DNA of 64,000 nt. It comes from an uncultured Lachnospiraceae bacterium (GTDB lineage: Bacteria > Bacillota > Clostridia > Lachnospirales > Lachnospiraceae). The DNA is taken from positions 1 through 64,000 of the forward strand of contig CANQVH010000012.1 in NCBI GenBank assembly GCA_947627245.1, given 5' to 3'. Both the position numbers and the translations under genes were made by a program. The notes below the pieces were generated by a model that saw nothing but the letters and a program-made list of their open reading frames with translations, had not been told where the DNA came from and did no database searches. Of the stretch, positions 56,997 through 64,000 are shown in pieces (positions within the stretch are counted from its first letter, which is position 1; the number at the start of each line of letters is the position of its first letter).

Positions 56997-58520
56997 ATGA
57001 AGAAGAAAAAGAAGAGCTGGAAAGGGAAGGGGCTGGTTCTCGTGCTGCTGGCGGCGGCAGTTGGGGCCGGCCTTTATCTGCATGCGAGAAAAAAGGAGAC
57101 GGAGAATCGGCTGCCGGAGAACATGAGGATCGAGGAGGCGGCCCGCGGTACGATCCGTATTACGACAGAGGGCAGCGGCTCGATCGAGGCGGCGGACGAG
57201 TATCCGGTTTTGGCGGAATACACGCTGAAGATCGACACGGTCAAAGCCGAGAACGGGGACGTGGTGCAGGAGGGCGATGTGCTGGCGACGGTCGATGAGG
57301 ATTCTGTGAAGGAGCAGATCTCACTTCTGGAGAACAGTCTGTCCGAGCTGAACGCCGCGATCAGCACGTCGGACCGCTCCGGTTCCTCGTCGCTGACTTC
57401 TCCGATCTCGGGGCGGGTGAAACGTATTTTTGCGAAAGAGGACGATGTGCTGACCGATGTGGTAACGGAGCACGGCGGCGTCATAGAGCTGTCTGCGGAC
57501 GAGAAGCTGAAGGTAGAGTTCACCCCAGTGAAAGCGCTGAAGCCCGGGGACACTGTGACGGTCTCTTTTTTGGGCTATGAAGAAGAGGGAACGGTTCTGT
57601 CGGAAAAGGACGGCGTCTATACGGTGACGATTCCGGATGATTCCGATTACCCGGTGGATACGGAGGCGACCGTGACGGATGAGGACGAGAATGTGCTTGG
57701 GACAGGGTATCTCAAGTCCAATCATCCGTATCTGGTGGACAGCGCCTACGGGATCGCGGACGAGATCAATGTCGAGGTCGGCGAGTGGGTGGATTCCGGC
57801 TCCACGCTCCTGACAAGGAGATATTATACGTACAACGGAGATTATCTGTCGCTTCTGGAGAACCGGGATGAGCTGATGCAGAAGCTGCAGGAGCTGCGTG
57901 AGCTGGAGAGTACGCCGCAGATCTGCGCCGAGAGAAGCGGGATCGTCTCGGAGCTCATGCTGCAGGACGGCGCGGTCGTTTCGGAGGATATGCAGATGTA
58001 CCGGCTGATTTCTACTGACCGCTTCTGGCTGAAGACGCAGATCGACGAGCTGGATATTCCCGGTGTGAGGGAGGGGCAGACGGCGAAAATCGTGTTTGAC
58101 GCGTTTGATGACGAGGAATACGAGGGCAGGGTCGAAAAGATCTCCGCGCTCGGTGAGAACGTCGGCGGCGTGACGAAATATACCGTCACGATCTCGGTGC
58201 CGGGGATCGAGAAGGTGCGCACGGCGATGAGCGCGACCGCCACGATCGTGATCGATGAGAAGGAAGACGTGCTTCTGGTGCCGGTTGACGCCGTGCAGAC
58301 GGTCGACGGGCAGCGCTGTGTGACGGTGGTTCGGGACGGAGAACAGGAGAGCGTGCCGGTGACGCTCGGCCTTGTCAACAACACGCAGGCGGAGGTAGTC
58401 GAGGGACTTTCCGAGGGTGATCAGGTAGCGGTGCTGGGCAAATCGGATCTGGAGATCATGATGGATATGATGCAGCAGAGCCGTTCTCAGTTCGCGGGAG
58501 GTGACAGACAGAATGATTGA
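56997..58520 (+). CDS. HlyD/MacA-like efflux periplasmic adaptor subunit
   Basis: N-terminal TM, GSGSIEAADEYPV, QEGDVLATVDEDSVKEQI, VPVDAVQTVDGQRCVTVVRDG. Confidence 0.88.
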   Translation: MKKKKKSWKGKGLVLVLLAAAVGAGLYLHARKKETENRLPENMRIEEAARGTIRITTEGSGSIEAADEYPVLAEYTLKIDTVKAENGDVVQEGDVLATVDEDSVKEQISLLENSLSELNAAISTSDRSGSSSLTSPISGRVKRIFAKEDDVLTDVVTEHGGVIELSADEKLKVEFTPVKALKPGDTVTVSFLGYEEEGTVLSEKDGVYTVTIPDDSDYPVDTEATVTDEDENVLGTGYLKSNHPYLVDSAYGIADEINVEVGEWVDSGSTLLTRRYYTYNGDYLSLLENRDELMQKLQELRELESTPQICAERSGIVSELMLQDGAVVSEDMQMYRLISTDRFWLKTQIDELDIPGVREGQTAKIVFDAFDDEEYEGRVEKISALGENVGGVTKYTVTISVPGIEKVRTAMSATATIVIDEKEDVLLVPVDAVQTVDGQRCVTVVRDGEQESVPVTLGLVNNTQAEVVEGLSEGDQVAVLGKSDLEIMMDMMQQSRSQFAGGDRQND

Positions 58521-59202
58521 GCTGCGTGACATCCGGAAGATCTATCAGCTTGGCGAGGAGGAAGTCCACGCGCTTGACGGAGTCAGCCTCACGATACAGG
58601 ACAGGGAGTTCGTCGCGATCATCGGAGCGTCGGGAAGCGGCAAGTCCACACTGATGAATATTATCGGCTGTCTTGACACAGCGGACGAGGGCACCTACAA
58701 GATCGACGGGCAGGAGGTATCTGACCTCACCGAGAAGCAGCAGAGCATTCTGCGCAACCGGAAGATCGGATTTATCTTCCAGCAGTTCAACCTGCTCCCG
58801 AAGCTGACGGCTTACGAGAATGTGGAGCTTCCGCTGATCTATCAGGGTGTGCCGGGCTCGGAGAGGAAGACGCGCGTGCTTGAGGCGCTTGAGAAGGTAT
58901 CCCTCGGAAACCGTGTGCACCACAGGCCGAATCAGCTCTCAGGCGGACAGCAGCAGCGTGTCGCGGTGGCCCGCGCTCTTGTGACGCGGCCGTCGCTGAT
59001 TCTTGCCGACGAGCCGACCGGGAATCTGGATTCCCACTCGACGAACGACATCATGCAGCTTCTGAAGGAGCTGCACGAGCAGGGGAATACGCTGGTGCTG
59101 ATTACGCACGACAATGAGATCGCGGCGGCGGCGCCGAGACGCGTGCGGCTTCTGGATGGAAAGATTGTCTCCGACAGCGGGAAGGGAGGCGGCCGGGTAT
59201 GA
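58501..59202 (+). CDS. ABC transporter ATP-binding protein (MacB/LolD type)
   Basis: [53 protein letters not shown]. Confidence 0.96.
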   Translation: MTDRMIELRDIRKIYQLGEEEVHALDGVSLTIQDREFVAIIGASGSGKSTLMNIIGCLDTADEGTYKIDGQEVSDLTEKQQSILRNRKIGFIFQQFNLLPKLTAYENVELPLIYQGVPGSERKTRVLEALEKVSLGNRVHHRPNQLSGGQQQRVAVARALVTRPSLILADEPTGNLDSHSTNDIMQLLKELHEQGNTLVLITHDNEIAAAAPRRVRLLDGKIVSDSGKGGGRV

Positions 59203-60365
59203 AGATTTCACAGGCCGGGAAGATGGCGTTCTCGGCAGTGCTCTCGAACAAGCTGCGCTCCTTTTTAACGATGCTCGGCATCATCATCGGCGTGATGGCG
59301 GTGACGCTGCTGATCTCGCTTGTGCAGGGCGCGACGAATACGGTGACGGAGTCGCTTGACGAGCTCGGCGGCGATCAGTTGGTCGTGTCGATCACGAATC
59401 GCTCCAAGCGGCTGACGCTCGGCGAGGTGGAAGCGCTTGCGGGAGAGGGCGGGATCGCCTATGTATCGCCGACTTTGTCCGGCAGCGGTACCGCGAAGGC
59501 GGCCGGCAAATCGACCGACGTGACGATCAACGGGATCACGGAGTTCTACGACGCGGTGCAGGGACTGGATCTGGAATCCGGCCGCGTCATCACGGAGCTG
59601 GACAACGAGCAGCGGCTGGGCGTGTGCATTGTCGGACATTCCGTGGCGAGGGATCTGTTCGGGAACACGGATATTTTGGATGAGACGATCCGCCTGTCGG
59701 GGCGGGATTATCGGATTGTGGGTGTGCTGAACGAGGCGCAGGAGACGATGTTCGGAAGCGCGAATTCGGCGGTGTTCCTGCCGTTTACAAACGCGCAGCG
59801 GCTACTCTCGAACGTCAGCGTCAGCAGCTTCTATGTAGCGACACAGGAGGGCGCGACGACGCAGGAAGCGGAGGATACGCTGGACCGTGCGCTGAGAGAG
59901 AAGTACGGGGACGACGACAGCTACAGCATTGTGAACCTCACAGACGTGATGGACGCGGTGAATGACGTCATGGCGGCGCTCGAACTGCTGCTCGGCGCGA
60001 TCGCAGGCATTTCGCTTCTGGTCGGCGGCATCGGGATCATGAACATCATGCTTGTGTCGGTGACGGAGCGCACGCGGGAGATCGGCATCCGCAAGGCGAT
60101 CGGCGCGCTGAAGTCCGACATTGTGGTGCAGTTCATGATCGAGTCCGTGATTATCTCGCTGATCGGGGGACTCATCGGAATGCTGATCAGCCAAGGCGTT
60201 CTGACGACGCTCAACACGCTGTATCCGGACTATCATTTCGGAATCACAGCGGGTGTTGCGGCGATGGCGCTCGGCTTTTCGATCATGGTCGGCCTCGTGT
60301 TCGGCATCTATCCGGCGAACAAGGCCGCGAAGCTAAAGCCAATCAACGCGCTGCGGTACGAATAG
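59199..60365 (+). CDS. ABC transporter permease (MacB/FtsX family)
   Basis: [68 protein letters not shown]. Confidence 0.95.
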   Translation: MKISQAGKMAFSAVLSNKLRSFLTMLGIIIGVMAVTLLISLVQGATNTVTESLDELGGDQLVVSITNRSKRLTLGEVEALAGEGGIAYVSPTLSGSGTAKAAGKSTDVTINGITEFYDAVQGLDLESGRVITELDNEQRLGVCIVGHSVARDLFGNTDILDETIRLSGRDYRIVGVLNEAQETMFGSANSAVFLPFTNAQRLLSNVSVSSFYVATQEGATTQEAEDTLDRALREKYGDDDSYSIVNLTDVMDAVNDVMAALELLLGAIAGISLLVGGIGIMNIMLVSVTERTREIGIRKAIGALKSDIVVQFMIESVIISLIGGLIGMLISQGVLTTLNTLYPDYHFGITAGVAAMALGFSIMVGLVFGIYPANKAAKLKPINALRYE

Positions 60366-60371
60366 TAAAGA

Positions 60372-60434
60372 AAAAGCAAGAACTTCTCCGGGTGGACGCC
60401 CCTATAGGTCCTTCCCGGAGAAGTTCCTGCTTTT
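60372..60434. terminator. Bidirectional terminator between convergent exporter and pepT genes
   Basis: AAAAGCAAGAACTTCTCCGGG (60372-60392) pairs 20/21 with CCCGGAGAAGTTCCTGCTTTT (60414-60434). Confidence 0.9.
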
Positions 60435-60445
60435 CAAGCCCTACG

Positions 60446-61663
60446 TTACTTTGCATATCGTGCGACGATTCCGAGCAGTACCTCCACGACAATGTCCATG
60501 CTTTCGGCGGTGATGTGCTCGTATGGGCCGTGAAACGCGTAGCCGCCGGTGCCGAGGTTCGGGCAGGGGAGCCCGCGGAAGGAAAGCCGCGCGCCGTCCG
60601 TGCCACCGCGGATCGGCGAGACGTCAGGCTCCATCCCAAGCGAGCGGATGGAGTCTTTGGCATTGTCGATCAGATGCATGCAGGGGCGGATCTTTTCTTC
60701 CATGTTCCGGTATTGCTCCCGCAAGGTCAGCGTGGCCGTTCCGGAACCGTATTTTTCGTTGATCGTTTTTTCAATGTGGCGCAACGTCTCCAGACGGCTG
60801 TCGAAGCGGGCGCTGCTGTGGTCGCGGACGATATAGGAAAGCTGCGCGTGCTCGACCGTACCTTCCATCGACGTCAGATGGTAGAATCCCTCGTAGCGTT
60901 CGGTGTGCTCCGGACGCTCAGCGGCGGGAAGCATGCCGTTTATTTCCATGGCGACCAGAGAGGCGTTTATCATTTTATTCTTTGCGTCGCCCGGGTGGAT
61001 ATTGAAGCCGTTTACGTCAAAATTTGCCGCGGCTGCGTTGAAATTCTCGTAGACGATCTCGTTCTCTGCGCCTCCGTCCACCGTGTAGGCGTATTCGGCT
61101 CCGAAGGCGGGAAGGTCAAGACCGTCGGCTCCGCTGCCGACCTCTTCATCCGGGGTGAACCCGATGCAGATCTTCCCGTGCGGGATGCCGCCTTCGATCA
61201 GGCGCTGCGCAAGCGTCATGATCTCTGCGATACCGGCCTTATCGTCGGCTCCGAGCAGAGTCGTTCCGTCCGTGGTAATCAGGGTACGGCCCTTTAATCG
61301 AGCCAGATGCGGGAAGGTCTCGGGCGACAGGACGCGTCCGCTTGTCCCGAGGGCAACCGTATTTCCGTCGTAGTTTTCATGAATCTGCGGACGGACGTGT
61401 TCGCCGCAGAAGTCCGGCGCGGTATCCATGTGTGCGAGAAAGCCGATTGCAGGCTTATCCTCACAGCCCGGCGTCGCCGGAATCGAGCCGTAGACGTAGC
61501 AATTCTCCGCGACGCGGGCGTCCGCGATGCCAAGCTCTTTCATCTCGCGCACGAGCATTTCCGCCAGATCGAACTGTCTGCGGGTCGTGGGCGAGGAGAT
61601 GCTTTCTTCGTCGCTCGTGGTGTGGATTTTTACATAGTTTAGAAGTCTCTCATATGCTTTCAT
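60446..61663 (-). CDS. pepT: Peptidase T (tripeptide aminopeptidase)
   Basis: FLAHMDTAPDFCGEHVRPQIHENYDG, GTTLLGADDKAGIAEIMTL, GFTPDEEVGSGADGLDLPAFGAEYAYTVDGG; start MKAYERLLNYVKIHT (ORF opens at 61705). Confidence 0.96.
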   Translation of the reverse strand: MKAYERLLNYVKIHTTSDEESISSPTTRRQFDLAEMLVREMKELGIADARVAENCYVYGSIPATPGCEDKPAIGFLAHMDTAPDFCGEHVRPQIHENYDGNTVALGTSGRVLSPETFPHLARLKGRTLITTDGTTLLGADDKAGIAEIMTLAQRLIEGGIPHGKICIGFTPDEEVGSGADGLDLPAFGAEYAYTVDGGAENEIVYENFNAAAANFDVNGFNIHPGDAKNKMINASLVAMEINGMLPAAERPEHTERYEGFYHLTSMEGTVEHAQLSYIVRDHSSARFDSRLETLRHIEKTINEKYGSGTATLTLREQYRNMEEKIRPCMHLIDNAKDSIRSLGMEPDVSPIRGGTDGARLSFRGLPCPNLGTGGYAFHGPYEHITAESMDIVVEVLLGIVARYAK

Positions 61664-61819
61664 GTCTGTGGCTCCTTTCTCGCTTCCTTTTCCTGATTTT
61701 ACCAAAAGATCATGCTTTTGACAACGCAGTTATTGATTGACAGGGCTTCCGCTTTCCGATAAAATAAAATTGGAATATTATGATTTGGAACGGATTACTT
61801 GCGAGGGAGTTTACATAAC

Positions 61820-64000
61820 ATGAAGAAATGGAAGAACCAACTCATAAAAATCAGTCTTCTGAGTCTGCTCTTGGCCGGTGCGGGATCTTTTTCTGCGTCT
61901 GCCCAAGTGACGGAAGGGCAGAAGGGAGAGACAGTATACGGCGATTATGCGGTCATTGTCAATACGAGTATGAAGGAGACGCAGAGCACGGGCACGCTGG
62001 TCTTTGACTCTTCGGGCAACGGAACGAGCGCGATTCGTACATCGTCCGCGTCAAATCCGGTCGGAAAGGATGTGCAGGCGGGGACGACATCTCCCGTAGC
62101 ACGGATTGCTGCTAACGCGGTGTATAGTGTTGGTGCGGAGAAGCAGATTTCGTCGCCTTATGACGGCATGAAGACATATGTATGTATCGGCGTGGGGACT
62201 CATTGCTATGTGTGGATGGAAAAAGAGCTGAAATCAGGCTATGACGATCTGCAGAAAACGAGCGGGATCGCTAATGATATGATACAGACCTATGAAGGGG
62301 AGCCTTATGCGATGTTGAAAGAGATGGCAGGGGGAAGTCTGCCATGGGATAAGCTTTCTGTTATGCTGGAATCGATTTCAAGCGCGAGCGGTGTCTACAA
62401 ATCGAACAGCGAGCTTACAGCGATTCATATCAACACACCGAAGGCAGCCTCCTATGAACTTGGCTCGATGGGTTCCTGCAACGGATTACTCGTTCATGAG
62501 GGACAGCATGCGCTGTTCCATTTGAAAGCGCAAAGTGATCCGTACCAGTATTATACGTGGCTGAATGAGGGAATCTCTGTGGCTGCGATGGATTATCTGT
62601 GGGGCGGTACGGACAATAATGGCTGGATGGACAGCATTGCCGGAAATACGAATATCCGCAACGGCTCACCGCTGATTTACAAAAGTTATCGGAACAGCAC
62701 AGCCCAAGATTACGGGATGCCGTACCTGTTTGTTCGCTATTTGACCGCGCAGGCGACAGAAGGCTATGAACCGATGAAACTGTTTCCGAAATTCTATGCC
62801 GTAAGTGCAAACTGCAGCCCTGACGTTTATTTGCAGAAGGTGCTCGCAGAGACGGGACACACGGTCAGATTCAGCGATCTGCTGACGCAGTTTTATACGG
62901 CGATCATCGCACAGGAATCCAGCGGGGTATATGGATTTGCGGGGGATGCAATCGTGCGACAGAAAGTCAGCAATTATCCTCTGTATATGGGTGCGAGTGG
63001 GCAAGCGCATAATCTGGCCCCGACGGCGGCGATTATGATTAAACTGGAAGGGGGATCTTTTCAGGTCCCGAGTAACGGCGGCAGTAATATCCGCTATATG
63101 ATTGTAAGCGGCGGCAGAAATGTTCCCGTGCCGGAGGGCGGAGACGGGAGCAAAGAGAACCCGTATATTATAGATGAGTTCAAGGATCTGGCCCTGATAG
63201 GAAATAAGCCGGGCGCATGCTACAAATTGACTCGCGATATAACGTCAAATGGAATGAAGAATATGACGGTCACATATTTTTCCGGCGTCCTTGATGGAGC
63301 AGGATATACGATTCATGGACTTTCCATGCCGCTTGTCGGTAGAAACGGAGGAACGATTCGAAATCTGACGATTGAGGCGGTGTTTAGCGGTGAATTTACG
63401 GGTACACAAGGTATTTTCACACAGGTGAATTCCGGTATGATCAAGGATTGCACGGCGGCGGGGATGGTTGATGTGCGGATGCTGCGTGGACAGAGCAGCC
63501 TGCTTTATCCGGTTTTCGGAGCGTTTGCCGGAGAAAATGAGGTAGCGGGAACAATTCAGAATTGTGGAACCCGTGCTGATATCAATCTGATCCTGCCGGC
63601 AGCGACGAGCTGGATTGGCGGAATTGCAGGGATACAGACCGGTGTTGTGAAAAATTGTTACAGCAGGGGAAACATTGCTGTGACACAGCCGAATGATGAC
63701 TGTGCTGTATACGTGGGAGGACTCGCAGGCAAGCTTCAGAGGATGGGACTTGGCGGTGTATTGAACTGCTGCATCCATACCGGAACAATCAGCGTGGCAG
63801 GCGAAAGAGCGTACATCGGACAGCTCTGCGGTCATGCGGACAGTTCTGTGATGAATGGCGGACTGTTAAATTATATTAAAAACTGTAAGACAAAGAGTGA
63901 AAACGGTTCGGCAGTCGGATACGCGAAAGAGGCCATACCTCAGGATCTGGACAACAGCGTTTGGTTGACAGAAGAACAGATTAAGAAGGAAGAGTCATAC
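61820..64000 (+). CDS. Secreted HExxH zinc metallopeptidase-like protein with GLUG-type repeats (3' end beyond window)
   Basis: Open frame from ATG 61820 to the window end (727 codons), absent from the ORF track. Signal peptide MKKWKNQLIKISLLSLLLAGAGSFSASA; HEGQH (62495-62509) ...WLNEGIS; repeats GGIAGIQTGVVKNCYSRGNI and GGLAGK. Confidence 0.85.
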   Translation, partial: MKKWKNQLIKISLLSLLLAGAGSFSASAQVTEGQKGETVYGDYAVIVNTSMKETQSTGTLVFDSSGNGTSAIRTSSASNPVGKDVQAGTTSPVARIAANAVYSVGAEKQISSPYDGMKTYVCIGVGTHCYVWMEKELKSGYDDLQKTSGIANDMIQTYEGEPYAMLKEMAGGSLPWDKLSVMLESISSASGVYKSNSELTAIHINTPKAASYELGSMGSCNGLLVHEGQHALFHLKAQSDPYQYYTWLNEGISVAAMDYLWGGTDNNGWMDSIAGNTNIRNGSPLIYKSYRNSTAQDYGMPYLFVRYLTAQATEGYEPMKLFPKFYAVSANCSPDVYLQKVLAETGHTVRFSDLLTQFYTAIIAQESSGVYGFAGDAIVRQKVSNYPLYMGASGQAHNLAPTAAIMIKLEGGSFQVPSNGGSNIRYMIVSGGRNVPVPEGGDGSKENPYIIDEFKDLALIGNKPGACYKLTRDITSNGMKNMTVTYFSGVLDGAGYTIHGLSMPLVGRNGGTIRNLTIEAVFSGEFTGTQGIFTQVNSGMIKDCTAAGMVDVRMLRGQSSLLYPVFGAFAGENEVAGTIQNCGTRADINLILPAATSWIGGIAGIQTGVVKNCYSRGNIAVTQPNDDCAVYVGGLAGKLQRMGLGGVLNCCIHTGTISVAGERAYIGQLCGHADSSVMNGGLLNYIKNCKTKSENGSAVGYAKEAIPQDLDNSVWLTEEQIKKEESY

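Overview
This window looks like a chromosomal segment from a Lachnospiraceae-type Clostridium. This is inferred from gene content and codon style; no search was run. Left part (about 0.2-20.9 kb, AT-rich by eye): a surface-polysaccharide locus with a DegT aminotransferase, PglC-like sugar transferase, GNAT, PLP lyase-like enzyme, four ATP-grasp proteins (three of the sugar-transfer-associated type), CapA-like protein, GT4, Wzy-like polymerase, two flippases, a metallophosphoesterase, an N5-(carboxyethyl)ornithine synthase-like opine enzyme and UDP-galactopyranose mutase. An IS200-type element and decayed genes interrupt it. Right part (about 21-64 kb, GC-richer): two Rpn/PD-(D/E)XK nuclease-transposase genes, a GH13 enzyme, ddl, murF, GGDEF, a truncated MATE, pth, mfd, an AAA ATPase, a DUF3791/DUF3990-like pair, threonine aldolase, a DinG-like helicase, cyclophilin, purL, a membrane-anchored CapA/Ig-like protein, a RAYT-like protein lacking the HUH motif, PAP2, tRNA-Val and tRNA-Met, HPt and REC-HD-GYP proteins, a PfkB kinase, an IbrA/IbrB-like pair, a MacAB-like exporter, pepT, and a secreted HExxH protease with GLUG-like repeats running off the right edge. 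The best candidate for an undescribed system is the polysaccharide locus that pairs several ATP-grasp ligases with an opine-type amino-acid synthase. It may decorate a glycan with an unusual carboxyethyl amino acid. Other notable items: gene relics (aminotransferase N-terminus, GH13 C-terminus), three in-frame nonsense codons in two adjacent genes, large nested palindromes upstream of purL, a catalytically degenerate RAYT and the IbrAB-like pair.
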